This document shows, piece after piece, positions 9,601 to 18,641 of a DNA stretch of 64,000 nt; position 1 is the first letter of the stretch; every line of letters starts with the position of its first letter. Below the pieces are notes generated by a model, which was given only the letters and a program-made list of their open reading frames with translations, ran no database searches and had not been told where the DNA came from. The position numbers and the translations under genes are program-made. Source of the stretch: Actinomadura violacea (GTDB lineage Bacteria > Actinomycetota > Actinomycetes > Streptosporangiales > Streptosporangiaceae); the NCBI RefSeq assembly GCF_017573465.1, contig NZ_JAGEPF010000002.1, forward strand, positions 395,803 through 459,802. The letters run 5' to 3'.

Positions 9601-10275
9601 CTAGCCGGCGGCCCCCTCACCGGGGACGACCACGCCGGACTCGTAGGCGAGCATGACGGCCTGAGCCCGGTCCCGCAGGCCGAGCTTGGTGAAGACCCTC
9701 GCGACGTGCGTCTTCACCGTGTGCTCGCTGACCACCAGCCGGGCGGCGATCTCGGCGTTCGACAGCCCGCCCGCGATCAGCACGAGCACCTCGTTCTCCC
9801 GGGCCGTCAGCGTGGACAGCTCCGACGGCGGCTGCGGCCGGCTGCGCCGCTGCTTGGTGAACTCGCGGATCAGCCGCCCGGTGACCTGCGGGGCGAGCAG
9901 CGAGTCGCCGCGCGCGACGACCCGGACCGCGGAGACCAGCTCGTCGGCGGTCGCGTCCTTGAGCAGGAACCCGGACGCGCCGACGGCGAGCGCGTCGTAG
10001 ACGTACTCGTCCACGTCGAAGGTGGTCAGCACGAGGACGCGGACGCCCTCGGAGCCGGGCTGCGCGAGGATGCGGCGGGTGGCCTCGATGCCGTCCATGC
10101 CGGGCATCCGGATGTCCATGACGACGACGTCGGGGCGGCCCCGCTCGGCGAGCGCGACGGCCTGCCGCCCGTCGCCGGCCTCGCCGACGACGGTGATGTC
10201 GTCCTGCGCGGCGAGCAGGGCGGCGAACCCGGCGCGGACGATGGTCTGGTCGTCCGCCACCAGCACCCGGATCAC
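9601..10275 (-). CDS. NarL/LuxR-type response regulator
   Basis: 224 residues from GTG 10275 (GGAGA upstream). Receiver domain 1-~120 has the acidic VADDQ start and the phosphorylation Asp in VVVMDIRMPG. The LuxR helix-turn-helix at ~150-215 has LTARENEVLVLIAGGLSNAEIA and VSEHTVKTHVARVF. It is 36 bp downstream of its histidine kinase, on the same strand, forming a two-component system. The stimulus is unknown. Confidence 0.95.
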   Translation of the reverse strand: MIRVLVADDQTIVRAGFAALLAAQDDITVVGEAGDGRQAVALAERGRPDVVVMDIRMPGMDGIEATRRILAQPGSEGVRVLVLTTFDVDEYVYDALAVGASGFLLKDATADELVSAVRVVARGDSLLAPQVTGRLIREFTKQRRSRPQPPSELSTLTARENEVLVLIAGGLSNAEIAARLVVSEHTVKTHVARVFTKLGLRDRAQAVMLAYESGVVVPGEGAAG

Positions 10276-10311
10276 CGGTGGGTCTCCGTCGCGGGGCGGG
10301 CGAGAGCGCGG

Positions 10312-11910
10312 TCAGCGGCGGCCGGGGGGCGCCTCGGAACCGTGTCCACTGGTGGAATTCCCCTCCCTCGTCAGCGGCAGTTCGGCCTCCACCAGGAACC
10401 CGCCGTCGGTCGCCGGGCCGGCGGAGAACCGTCCGCCCAGCATGGTCGCACGTTCCCGCATGCCAACGAGACCGTGTCCGCCACCGTGTCCACCGGCCTG
10501 CCCCCCGGCCTGCGGCGGCGCGCCCTCCAGCCGTGTCGGTCCGGCCGGACCGCCGGCAGGCGCGCCGCCCGTGGGGTCCAATACGGCGGTACGGGCCGCC
10601 GGGTCGTCGCGGTTCAGCACCTGTGTGTGCGCGGCGGGACCGTTGTCGCGGACGCGGACCGCGAGCCGGTCCGGCAGGAAGGTCAGGTCCACGTGCACGC
10701 CCGCGCCGGGCGCGTGCCGCCGCGCGTTCGTGAGGGCCTCCTGGACGATCCGGTACGCCGACAGCTCAACGGTCGTGGAAAGCGCGCGCGGGTCGCCGTG
10801 CACGGCGAGGTCGACGGCACCGCCCGCGCCCCGGTGCTGGTCGATCAGGTCGGGCAGCCGGTCGAGGCGGGGCTGCGGGGAGTTCGCGGTGTCCGGCTCG
10901 GGCTTGGCGTCGGCGCGCAGCACGCTGAGCAGCCGGCGCATCTCCACGAGCGCGTCCCGGGCCGTCTTCGCGATCTCGGTGTAGCCGGCGCGGGCCTCGG
11001 GCGACAGGTCGTCCATGGTGTACGGGGCGGTCTCCGCCTGCACCGCGATCATGGAGACGGAGTGCGCGACGACGTCGTGCAGCTCGCGGGCGATGCGGGC
11101 GCGCTCGCGCATGACGGCCTGCTCGCGCTGGACGGCGGTGAGCCGGGTGAGGGTCTCGTTGGTGCGCTCCGCCGCCTCCGCCTCGGTGCGCCCGGCGGAC
11201 TCGACGGCGCGGCGCGCGTCGCCGAGGCCGATGGCTGCCAGCACGGCGACGACCGCGGCGGGCCAGGGGACGTCGTCGAGCGTGCCGGTGGCGAGGTAGA
11301 CGACGGCGACGGTGGCGACGCTCCCGGCCGCGAGGACGCCCGCGGACTGCCGGGGCAGCTGCCGTCCGAGCGCGTACAGCGTGTACAGCGCGGCGAACGC
11401 GGTGGTGATCAGCAGCTGCTGCCCGGTGAGCAGCCCGGCCGCGAACGCGCCGAGCACGACGGCGGCGACGGGCCGCAGGTTCTCGCGCCGCCAGACGAGC
11501 GGGAGCGTGGAGGCGACCGCGAAGCCGCCGGCGAGGCTCAGCGGGGACCCGGTGCTCGGCGCCAGCTCCGCCAGCGCGGCGATCGTCAGCGCCAGGCCGG
11601 TGAGCGGCGCGAAGTACCAGGCGCCGGTGAACTCGGTCCAGGTGTTGATCCAGCGGGGCAGCGGCGCCGTCTCCCCGGCCGGGGGCGCGCCCGGCGCCCC
11701 GGGCGCGGGCGGGCGGGCGGCGCCGTTCAGCCGGGCGCCGAGCCGCACGGCCACCGGCCGCAGCAGATGCCCGATGCCGGTCAGGATCCAGAGCAGGAGC
11801 TGCCCCACCCCCGCCACGATCCGGCCGGACAGCCGCCACGCCTGGTGCGCGACGGCTGGGCCGAACCCCGCGGGGTCGGGTCCGGTCCGGGCCTTGTCAT
11901 CGCTGGTCAC
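10312..11910 (-). CDS. NarL-family sensor histidine kinase
   Basis: 532 residues, GTG start. An N-terminal cytoplasmic Pro/Ala-rich segment is followed by 4-6 membrane helices (~105-240), then a HisKA_3 dimerisation helix with H in ARIARELHDVVAHS (~residue 275) and a HATPase domain. The ATP-lid region between the DNG box and the GLVGMRER box carries an unusual ~45-residue Gly/Pro/Ala-rich insertion (APAGGPAGPTRLEG...). It pairs with the response regulator just downstream. It probably senses an envelope or membrane signal through its transmembrane part. Confidence 0.92.
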   Translation of the reverse strand: MTSDDKARTGPDPAGFGPAVAHQAWRLSGRIVAGVGQLLLWILTGIGHLLRPVAVRLGARLNGAARPPAPGAPGAPPAGETAPLPRWINTWTEFTGAWYFAPLTGLALTIAALAELAPSTGSPLSLAGGFAVASTLPLVWRRENLRPVAAVVLGAFAAGLLTGQQLLITTAFAALYTLYALGRQLPRQSAGVLAAGSVATVAVVYLATGTLDDVPWPAAVVAVLAAIGLGDARRAVESAGRTEAEAAERTNETLTRLTAVQREQAVMRERARIARELHDVVAHSVSMIAVQAETAPYTMDDLSPEARAGYTEIAKTARDALVEMRRLLSVLRADAKPEPDTANSPQPRLDRLPDLIDQHRGAGGAVDLAVHGDPRALSTTVELSAYRIVQEALTNARRHAPGAGVHVDLTFLPDRLAVRVRDNGPAAHTQVLNRDDPAARTAVLDPTGGAPAGGPAGPTRLEGAPPQAGGQAGGHGGGHGLVGMRERATMLGGRFSAGPATDGGFLVEAELPLTREGNSTSGHGSEAPPGRR

Positions 11911-12340
11911 TACTCAATACTGACCGGTGGAGGGCCTCATCACCTCACCGTGCGGTGGTATGCGCTCGCCCGGAATCCCCCTGGAGGACGACCCCCGGTC
12001 CCTCCTTGCGGGGGACGTGCGGGCGGCCCGCGGAGACGTAATGTCTTAACCGTGACCGCAACGGCGGCGCCGCCGACGTAGGGGGTTCGGCGGGGCTGCC
12101 GCGGTCACGCCAACCGCCCGGTTTCAGGGGTCCGGGCGGGGAAGCATGGGAAGCACCTCGCCGGACGGCCGCGCCGCCCGCCTCCGCGGAGGCACTCGCC
12201 GGTCTCGCCTGGGCTGGGGTTCGGCCGGCATCCGGTGCCGGCCGCCCGGCGAGGGATCCCGTGCGGCCGCCCGCGCCGGCCCGGACAGGGCCGCGCGGCG
12301 CCGCCGTCTCGCGACGGATCCCGTGAATCCGGGACGGCCG
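11911..12340. other. 430-bp intergenic region
   Basis: No convincing gene. It holds the kinase promoter at its left end and, at its right end, the 3' flank of the CDF gene, including a small tcccg...cggga hairpin near 12324. It contains a long-range inverted repeat (12051-12109) and one weak copy of the TCGT-loop hairpin seen in three glycosyltransferase genes (11981-11996). The short open frames here have shadow-like composition. Confidence 0.6.
12051..12109. repeat. Inverted repeat enclosing a GC palindrome
   Basis: cgtgaccgc (12051-12059) pairs perfectly with gcggtcacg (12101-12109), and the palindrome ggcggcgccgcc lies inside. This could fold as a branched RNA. No promoter or known riboswitch motif is recognised. 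Confidence 0.4.
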
Positions 12341-13342
12341 TCAGGACGAGGCCGGGGTCTCCGGCTTCGCGCCCTCGCCCGCACTCGCAGCCGTCCCGGC
12401 CGTTCCCGCCGGCTTGGCGGCGTTCTTGCGGTCCGCCTCGTCCAGCGCCGGCTCCAGGTAGATCAGGCCCGCCTCCGGGATCACCGCGCGGACCTTGGCC
12501 TCGGCGGCGTCGATGCCCCTGGCCACCTCCGCGGCGGTGTCGTCGTGGTTCACGGCGATCTTGGCGGCGATCAGCAGCGCCTCCGGGCCGATGTACTCGG
12601 TCCGGATGTGGATGACGTGGTCGACCTGCTCCACCGACTCCAGCGCGCCGATGATCCGCTTCTCCTGGTCGGCGTCCACGCCCTCGCCGATCAGCAGGCT
12701 CTTGGTCTCGATCGCCAGCACCGTGGCGACCAGGCCGAGCAGGACGCCGATGCCGACGGTGCCGATGCCGTCCCAGACCCCGTCGCCGGTCGCGACCGCC
12801 ATCGACACGCCGAACAGCGCGAGGACCAGGCCGATCAGCGCCGCCGCGTCCTCCAGCAGGACGACGGGCAGCTCCGGCGCCTTAGCGCGGCGGATGAACG
12901 CCCACCAGGAGTCGCTTCCGCGCAGCGTGTTCGACTCCTTGATCGCGGTGCGGAAGGAGAAGCCCTCCATCCCGATCGCGATGATCAGCACCGCGAACGC
13001 CCAGATCGGGGCGTCGATGTCCTCCGGGTGGATGATCTTGTGGTAGCCCTCGTACAGCGAGAACGCCGAGCCGACGGTGAACAGCACCACGGCGACGACG
13101 AACGCGTAGAAGTAGCGTTCCCGGCCGAAGCCGAACGGGTGCTCGGGCGTCCGGTCGCGCTCGGAGCGCTTGCGTCCGAGCAGCAGCAGCCCCTGGTTCC
13201 CCGAGTCGGCGACCGAGTGGATCGACTCCGCCAGCATCGACGACGACCCCGTGAACGCGAACGCGACCATCTTGGACGCGGCGATTCCGAGGTTGGCGGC
13301 CAGGGCCGCGATGATGGCCTTCGTCCCACCCTCAGCACTCAT
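12341..13342 (-). CDS. Cation diffusion facilitator (CDF) transporter
   Basis: 333 residues. Six membrane helices with the CDF metal-site pattern SMLAESIHSVADSGNQ in TM2 (Asp/His ligands), HPFGFGRERY after TM2, and VLLEDAAALIG in TM5. A cytoplasmic dimerisation domain (~220-315) has VDHVIHIRTEYIGPEALLIAAKI. It exports divalent metals (Zn, Mn, Fe or Co; not resolvable here) using the proton gradient. The start abuts the stop of the SIS isomerase gene with no gap, so it is part of the same operon. Confidence 0.92.
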   Translation of the reverse strand: MSAEGGTKAIIAALAANLGIAASKMVAFAFTGSSSMLAESIHSVADSGNQGLLLLGRKRSERDRTPEHPFGFGRERYFYAFVVAVVLFTVGSAFSLYEGYHKIIHPEDIDAPIWAFAVLIIAIGMEGFSFRTAIKESNTLRGSDSWWAFIRRAKAPELPVVLLEDAAALIGLVLALFGVSMAVATGDGVWDGIGTVGIGVLLGLVATVLAIETKSLLIGEGVDADQEKRIIGALESVEQVDHVIHIRTEYIGPEALLIAAKIAVNHDDTAAEVARGIDAAEAKVRAVIPEAGLIYLEPALDEADRKNAAKPAGTAGTAASAGEGAKPETPASS

Positions 13343-14488
13343 CTAGGCAATCCTCGCTTTGAGCTCTTGAATGGCCGGTACGGGCGTCGGGTCGACGCCC
13401 AGCGTGATGGCCAAGTAAACCGTGACATAGTCCGCCAGCGCGATCATTGTCGCGATTCTCTCGAGCGGATGGTCCCCCTCGGCGCGGATCTCGGTCACCG
13501 CGACGCCCCTGTCGCGGGCCATCTCGACGGACGCCGCCCGCCGCTTGGCGGTCTGCGGGTGCTCCTCGGTGTCGCGCAGAACGACCAGGTGCAGGCCGTG
13601 CTCGGCGTCCTCGGAGCGGTCGCGGAAGAAGTCGTCCAGATCGGACGGGCCGGACGGCGACCCGCCGCGCGCGAAGAAGCCGTCGAACGCCATCACCTGG
13701 TTGTGGTCCGCCTCCGGCAGGCCGCCGTAGACGGCCGGGTACTTGGCGTTCTCGTTGAGCTGGCAGCACATCCGGTACGCGGCCGTCTCGGCGAGCGGCG
13801 ACGTCCCCCACACCAGCGGCACGTCGCCGGCGAGGTCCAGCGCGATCCGCTTCGCCGGGTTCACGAACGGCTCGCTGTCCGGACGGCAGCGGTGCGCGAC
13901 GTCCTCCAGCCGGGCCGCCGTGGACTCCAGCACCGCGTCGGGCACGTCCGCCAGGCCGAGCGCGCGCGCGGCGACGAGCAGCGGGACCGTCAGCCCCCAC
14001 AGCGTCGACCGCGGCTGCCCCACCGACCGCACCGGCACGAACACGCCGCGGCTGCGGGCGGCGAGGTCGGCCAGCGGCGAGCCCGCGCCGCCGACGCACA
14101 GCAGCCGGCAGCCGCGCCGCGCCGCCTGCGCGGCCACCTCGAGGGTCTCCTCGGTGGTGCCGGAGCAGGACACCGCGATCACCAGGTCGGCGGCGCCGAC
14201 CCAGCCGGGCAGCCGGTACCCGCGCACCGTCGTGACCGGGACCGGGCAGCCGAGCCCGCACACCGCCGCGAGCACGTCCCCGGAGATCCCGGAGCCGCCC
14301 ATGCCGGTGACGACGACCGCGCGCGGCCGGCCGTCCTCGGCGAGCGCCCCGGCGCCCGCCTCGACGGCGGCGCGCAGCGCCTCCCGGATCTGCGCCGCCG
14401 ACGAGGCGACCTGCCGCAGCATCCCGCCCGGATCGGCCGCCTCGACGTCCTGCGCCTCCTCCAGCCGGCCCGGATCCAGGGTGCTCAC
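13343..14488 (-). CDS. SIS-domain phosphoglucose/phosphomannose isomerase-type protein
   Basis: 381 residues from GTG 14488, which overlaps the Trm112-like stop as GTGA; longer in-frame starts would cover that whole gene. The SIS domain is visible in [15 protein letters not shown] and [10 protein letters not shown], and the C-terminal half has the bifunctional PGI/PMI layout ([19 protein letters not shown]; catalytic His/Glu region [20 protein letters not shown]). It probably interconverts fructose-6-P with glucose-6-P or mannose-6-P, feeding manB. Mycobacterium has the same gene beside manB (Rv3256c, from memory). Confidence 0.88.
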   Translation of the reverse strand: MSTLDPGRLEEAQDVEAADPGGMLRQVASSAAQIREALRAAVEAGAGALAEDGRPRAVVVTGMGGSGISGDVLAAVCGLGCPVPVTTVRGYRLPGWVGAADLVIAVSCSGTTEETLEVAAQAARRGCRLLCVGGAGSPLADLAARSRGVFVPVRSVGQPRSTLWGLTVPLLVAARALGLADVPDAVLESTAARLEDVAHRCRPDSEPFVNPAKRIALDLAGDVPLVWGTSPLAETAAYRMCCQLNENAKYPAVYGGLPEADHNQVMAFDGFFARGGSPSGPSDLDDFFRDRSEDAEHGLHLVVLRDTEEHPQTAKRRAASVEMARDRGVAVTEIRAEGDHPLERIATMIALADYVTVYLAITLGVDPTPVPAIQELKARIA

Positions 14489-14667
14489 GAAGCGGGGGCC
14501 CGGGCCTCGTCGACGAGGAGGACGGGGATGTCGTCGCGGACCGGGTAGGCGTAGCCGCAGGAGCCGGTGCACACCAGCTCGGCGGCCGCGTCGTCGGCGC
14601 GCAGCTCGCCGCCGCAGTTCGGGCAGGCCAGGATCTCCAGCAGCCAGTCGTCCAGCTTCATGCTCAT
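14485..14667 (-). CDS. Trm112-like zinc-ribbon protein
   Basis: 60 residues. Four Cys (C15, C18, C33, C37) in the CPNC...CTGSC pattern, and [14 protein letters not shown] at the end, are the signature of the Trm112/YcaR family. Eukaryotic Trm112 activates methyltransferases; the role of bacterial members is unclear. It is translationally coupled to the SIS isomerase gene (GTGA overlap) and lies 7 bp after manB. ATGs at 14667 and 14661 are both possible starts. Confidence 0.9.
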   Translation of the reverse strand: MSMKLDDWLLEILACPNCGGELRADDAAAELVCTGSCGYAYPVRDDIPVLLVDEARAPAS

Positions 14668-14674
14668 AGCAGCG

Positions 14675-16030
14675 TCACTTCTCCCTCACGATGGCCAGGA
14701 CCTCGTCGCGGATCGCCGCCATGGTGGCCTCGTCGCCGGCCTCCGCGTTGAGGCGCAGCAGCGGCTCGGTGTTGGACGGCCGCAGGTTGAACCACCATCC
14801 GGCGGACTCGTCCCCGACGGTCAGGCCGTCCAGCTCGTCGATCGTAACGCCGGGGCGGCCCGCGAACGCCTCGCGCACCTGGCCCGCGGCGGCGTCCTGG
14901 TCGGCGACCTCGCTGTTGATCTCGCCGGACGCGACGTACCGGGTGTACTCGCCGAGCAGCGCCGACAGCGGCCCGTCCTGCTCGCCGAGGGCGGCGAGGA
15001 CGTGCAGCGCGGCCAGCATGCCGGAGTCGGCGAACCAGAAGTCGCGGAAGTAGAAGTGCGCCGAGTGCTCGCCGCCGAACACCGCGCCCGACTCGGCCAT
15101 CGTCTGCTTGATGAACGAGTGCCCGACCCGGGTCCGGACGGGGCTGCCGCCGTGCTCGGTGACGATCTCCGGGACGGCCTTGGAGGTGATCAGGTTGTGC
15201 ACGATCGGGGCGCCCGGGTGCTTGGCCAGCTCCCGGACCGCGACCAGCGCGGTGATCGCGGAGGGGGCGACGATCTCGCCGCGCTCGTCCACCACGAAGC
15301 AGCGGTCGGCGTCGCCGTCGAAGGCCAGGCCGATGTCGGCGCCGGTCTCGCGGACCTTGGCCTGCAGGTCGCGCAGGTTCGCCGGCTCGATCGGGTTGGC
15401 CTCGTGGTTGGGGAAGGTGCCGTCCAGCTCGAAGTACAGCGGGACGAGGTCGATCGGCAGCCCCTCGAACACGACCGGGACGGTGTGCCCGCCCATGCCG
15501 TTTCCGGCGTCCGCGACGACCTTCAGCGGCCGGATCGAGGACAGGTCGACCAGCGTCTTCAGGTGCTCGGCGTAGCCGTGCAGGACGTCGCGCCGCGACA
15601 CCGTCCCGGGCTCGCCGTCGTACGCCGGGACGCCGTTCTCGATCATCTCGCGGATCTCGGTGAGGCCGGTGTCGCGGCCGACCGGCTTGGCGCCCGCCCG
15701 GCACAGCTTGATGCCGTTGTACTTGGCCGGGTTGTGGCTCGCGGTGAACATCGCGCCGGGGATGCCGAGGTCGCCGCTGGCGTAGTAGAGCATGTCGGTG
15801 GAGCCGAGGCCGGCCTCGATCACGTCCGCGCCCTGCGAGGTCGCGCCGCGCGCGAACGCGGCGGCCAGCGGCCCGGACGACTCGCGCATGTCGTGCGCGG
15901 TGACGATCGCGTCCGCCCCCGTCACCCGGACGAACGCCGCGCCGGCCGCCTCGGCGACCGCGGGGTCCAGCTCGTCGGGCACGACGCCGCGGATGTCGTA
16001 CGCCTTGAAGATCTTGGCGAGGTCGCCCAC
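14675..16030 (-). CDS. manB: Phosphomannomutase/phosphoglucomutase
   Basis: 451 residues from GTG 16030 (CAGGAG just upstream). This alpha-D-phosphohexomutase interconverts mannose-6-P and mannose-1-P (or the glucose forms). Visible: KAYDIRG near the N-terminus, the phosphoserine loop [11 protein letters not shown], the metal-binding DGDADRC, and the sugar-binding [10 protein letters not shown]. The C-terminal phosphate loop is [10 protein letters not shown]. First gene of the manB - Trm112 - SIS - CDF operon, supplying mannose-1-P for the guanylyltransferase at 31.2-32.3 kb. Confidence 0.95.
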   Translation of the reverse strand: MGDLAKIFKAYDIRGVVPDELDPAVAEAAGAAFVRVTGADAIVTAHDMRESSGPLAAAFARGATSQGADVIEAGLGSTDMLYYASGDLGIPGAMFTASHNPAKYNGIKLCRAGAKPVGRDTGLTEIREMIENGVPAYDGEPGTVSRRDVLHGYAEHLKTLVDLSSIRPLKVVADAGNGMGGHTVPVVFEGLPIDLVPLYFELDGTFPNHEANPIEPANLRDLQAKVRETGADIGLAFDGDADRCFVVDERGEIVAPSAITALVAVRELAKHPGAPIVHNLITSKAVPEIVTEHGGSPVRTRVGHSFIKQTMAESGAVFGGEHSAHFYFRDFWFADSGMLAALHVLAALGEQDGPLSALLGEYTRYVASGEINSEVADQDAAAGQVREAFAGRPGVTIDELDGLTVGDESAGWWFNLRPSNTEPLLRLNAEAGDEATMAAIRDEVLAIVREK

Positions 16031-16041
16031 TCCTGCTCCCC

Positions 16042-16079
16042 TGTACGCAAGTGATGGCCGTGTACGCAAGTGATGGCCG
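16042..16079. repeat. Perfect tandem duplication, 19-bp unit x2
   Basis: tgtacgcaagtgatggccg occurs twice head to tail, 11 bp upstream of the manB start, where the promoter or leader should be. On the minus strand each copy contains cacttgcgtaca. It may duplicate a protein-binding site or be a recent slippage product. Confidence 0.85.
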
Positions 16080-16158
16080 AAAGGACGGCGGGACAACCGA
16101 GCCTACCGGCAGGCGCGGCGGCGGCCCGCGCCGGTGCCGGTCTCCGGCGTGACGGGGG

Positions 16159-16536
16159 TCACTCCTGCGGCTGGGTGCCCGCGGGCTCCGAGCGCAGCAC
16201 CCGCAGGTGGCCGCGGCGGCCGACCTCGGTGCCCTGGCCGACCGGCTCCTGGCCGGGGGCCGGCGCGGGCCGGGCGGCCTCGCGGACGGCGTCGGCGAGC
16301 GCCTCGAGGTCGTCGGCGCTCGGCTCGGACTCCTCCTCGACGGGGAGCCGGACGAGCTCCCAGCCCATGGGGGCGGTCAGCCGCTCCGAATGCTCCGCGC
16401 ACAGGTCGTAGCAGTGCGGCTCGGCGTACGTGGCGAGGGGCCCCAGAACAGCGGTCGAGTCGCGGTAGACGTACGTGAGCGTGAAGACTGCGGGCGCCTT
16501 GCAGGCGGTGCGGGAGCAGGTGCGGACGGGGCTCAC
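16159..16536 (-). CDS. DUF3499-family protein
   Basis: 125 residues from GTG 16536. The family core is unmistakable: CSRTACKAPAVFTLTYVY, DSTAVLGPLATYAEPHCYDLCAEHSERLT. The paired Cys/His residues suggest a small metal-binding (zinc-ribbon-like) protein. Function is unknown; it is conserved across actinobacteria beside manB and a metallopeptidase-like gene, as here. The Ala/Pro-rich C-terminus is variable. The longer frame to 16587 is low-complexity Gly and rejected. Confidence 0.9.
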   Translation of the reverse strand: MSPVRTCSRTACKAPAVFTLTYVYRDSTAVLGPLATYAEPHCYDLCAEHSERLTAPMGWELVRLPVEEESEPSADDLEALADAVREAARPAPAPGQEPVGQGTEVGRRGHLRVLRSEPAGTQPQE

Positions 16537-16762
16537 GATGGCCGACCGTACCTCGCTCCCGCCGCCTCCGCCACCACCCGGGCGCACGTGTCGCCGTTAC
16601 CGGCCGATTTCCGGGGCAACGGCTACATACCGTGTGCTCCCGACCCCTCATCGTGCGGCGTCGTTCGGGGGCGCTGTCCCCGGCGCCACTCTGGTGTTCC
16701 CGGTGTGCAGGAGGGTGTTCCTGGTGCGGGGGCGGGGGTCCGCGCGCGGCGGGAGGTAACCT

Positions 16763-17197
16763 GTGGGGGTGCGATCCCGTGTGGCAGGCGTACGGCGCCG
16801 CGATCGGCACGGTCGCGGCCTCCGTGGCCCTCTGACGCCCCCGCAGGCGCCGGTCTCGCGGACCCGCGCGGAGAAGTTCGACGACCTCGTCGAGGACGAG
16901 GTGCGCCGGCTCGGTGCGCGCTGGGGACGGGAGCTGTCGGGCGTGGTGTTCGGCGTCGAGGAGGTCCCGGACGTCGAGCCGGGGTACGACGGACCCGTGC
17001 CGCTCGGCCGGACCGTCTCCGGCGACGGCGGCCCGGCGGTCCGGATCATGGTGTTCCGCCGCCCGGTGGAGGCGCGGGCGTCCGGCGAGCAGGAGCTCGG
17101 CCGGCTGATCCGCGACCTGCTGGTGGAGGAGGTCGCCGACCTGCTCGGCCTGTCCCCGGAGTCCGTCGACCCGAGCTACGACTCCCCGGACGATTAG
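16763..17197 (+). CDS. Metallopeptidase-family (zincin-like) protein with degenerate active site
   Basis: 144 residues from GTG 16763, with GGGAGGT at ideal spacing. The Arg-rich start (RRRDRHGRGLRGPLTPPQAP) and the rest match the actinobacterial gene next to DUF3499 (Rv3259 position). Where the zincin family has HExxH, this protein has EEVAD (~residue 123, VEEVADLLGL), so two of the expected zinc ligands are absent and activity is doubtful. From memory, actinobacterial members of this position often lack HExxH too, so this may be a property of the subfamily and not a mutation. Confidence 0.85.
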   Translation: MGVRSRVAGVRRRDRHGRGLRGPLTPPQAPVSRTRAEKFDDLVEDEVRRLGARWGRELSGVVFGVEEVPDVEPGYDGPVPLGRTVSGDGGPAVRIMVFRRPVEARASGEQELGRLIRDLLVEEVADLLGLSPESVDPSYDSPDD

Positions 17198-18640
17198 CTA
17201 GGGGATCAGCGCGGTCTGGCTGTCGCCGGCGGGCGGGAGCCGCAGCATGGTGGGCGCGGGCATCAGCGGCAGGACGGTGAACAGGTAGCCGTCGCCCTTG
17301 CCCTTGGCCATGATCCTCGCGCCGTAGACGGGGCCCGAGCCGGGCTTGACCGTGATGACGGCCCCGTAGCCCTTGTCGCCGCCGCGGGGTGCGGCGAGCC
17401 TGGTCTCGACGGTGCGTCCCGCGCCGATCTCGACGTCCTGCGGCGCGCCCGCGCCCTGCGCGTCCATCGTGGTGATCTGGACGCCGGCGCGGCCGGCGGG
17501 CGCGGTGAGCACGACGGACGCGTCGTACCGGTCGTCGGCGACGACCGCGGACGCGCCGGACGCGCCGCCGAGCGGGTCGGTGGCCGTGCCGTAGGCGGCG
17601 TCGGCGCCGCGCAAGGCGGCGAACCCGGCGATGACCGGCTGGTCGGAGTCCAGCCGGACGGCGGCGGCGCGGCCCGACAGGGACCCGGCGAGGTCGATGG
17701 ACGTGACGCTCTGCGCGGGCGCCTCGACGGTGTCCTGGCCCTGCGGGGCGAACGCGCCGTCGGCGGTGACGGCCCGCACCTTGATCCGGGCGTCGGCCTC
17801 GCCGGGCACCGCGACGAGGAGCCTGCGCTGCCCGTCACCGCCCGGCACACCGGGCACGACCAGGGACGTCGCGGGCCCGGGCGACAGCGGCAGCCACTCG
17901 ATCCCCTTCTTCGCGCCGATACGCACCCGCAGCGACGCGGCGACGCGCCCGCCGGTGGCGTGCACGTTGAGGGCGAGGTCGCGGGCCGTCTTGACGATGT
18001 CGCCGAGGCCCTCCGGCTGCTCGCCGATCTTGATGACGCTGGTGGCGTACGGCGCGACGGGCGTGGCGCGCCCCTCGGTGGTGTCGAGGGGCCCCTCGCC
18101 GGACAGGGCGGTGACGTCCACGGACGCCGGCTGGGCGTCGACGTTCGTCAGGTACAGGTCGAGCCGGTCGGCGGCGAGCGGGCCGGGGCCGAGGAACCAC
18201 AGGTCGGTGCCGGGCCGGGCGCAGCGGGCGTTGGCGAGGCCGCGGTCGTCGCCGCCGCCCCAGTGGGTGGTCTGCTCCGCCTCCAGCCCGGCGGCGAGGG
18301 CGCCGCTCGCGCGGACGGTGAAGGAGTCCTTGGTGGTGCCCATGTCCTTGTCCCAGCCCTGGCCGGGCGCGGTCATGGACGCGAGCGGGGATCCGCCGCG
18401 GGTGGGTGCGACGTCGAGGCGCCCGCCGGTCCGCTTCTGCGGGAGGGACCGGATGCCGACGCGCCCGCCCTCGTGCCCCGGGCAGACCATCACGGCGGCG
18501 TCGACGGGTTCGGTGTGTCCCTTCGCCTCGGCGCTTCCGGGCCGGGAGAACGACGCGGCGCCGTAGAGGGCGGCCACGCCGACCAGGACGAGGGCGGCGA
18601 TGGCGTAGCGCATGCCGAGGAGCTTCAGCACTCGTTCCAT
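17198..18640 (-). CDS. DUF5719-family membrane-anchored extracellular protein
   Basis: 480 residues. One N-terminal membrane segment (~10-30, YAIAALVLVGVAALYGAASF), then an extracellular region of repeated beta-strands and Ala/Gly-rich loops. Two Cys (VMVCPGHEGG and NARCARPGTD) may form a disulfide. The function of this actinobacterial family is unknown; it usually follows a large membrane glycosyltransferase, as here (the start is 1 bp after the GT2 stop). An accessory role in extracellular glycan synthesis is inferred from that coupling. The stop touches the convergent metallopeptidase-like gene. Confidence 0.85.
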   Translation of the reverse strand: MERVLKLLGMRYAIAALVLVGVAALYGAASFSRPGSAEAKGHTEPVDAAVMVCPGHEGGRVGIRSLPQKRTGGRLDVAPTRGGSPLASMTAPGQGWDKDMGTTKDSFTVRASGALAAGLEAEQTTHWGGGDDRGLANARCARPGTDLWFLGPGPLAADRLDLYLTNVDAQPASVDVTALSGEGPLDTTEGRATPVAPYATSVIKIGEQPEGLGDIVKTARDLALNVHATGGRVAASLRVRIGAKKGIEWLPLSPGPATSLVVPGVPGGDGQRRLLVAVPGEADARIKVRAVTADGAFAPQGQDTVEAPAQSVTSIDLAGSLSGRAAAVRLDSDQPVIAGFAALRGADAAYGTATDPLGGASGASAVVADDRYDASVVLTAPAGRAGVQITTMDAQGAGAPQDVEIGAGRTVETRLAAPRGGDKGYGAVITVKPGSGPVYGARIMAKGKGDGYLFTVLPLMPAPTMLRLPPAGDSQTALIP

Positions 18641-18641
18641 G

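Noticed and set aside
12124..12384. Short Arg-rich open frame in the 12-kb intergenic region
   Set aside because: Low-complexity, no ribosome binding site, overlaps the CDF gene end.
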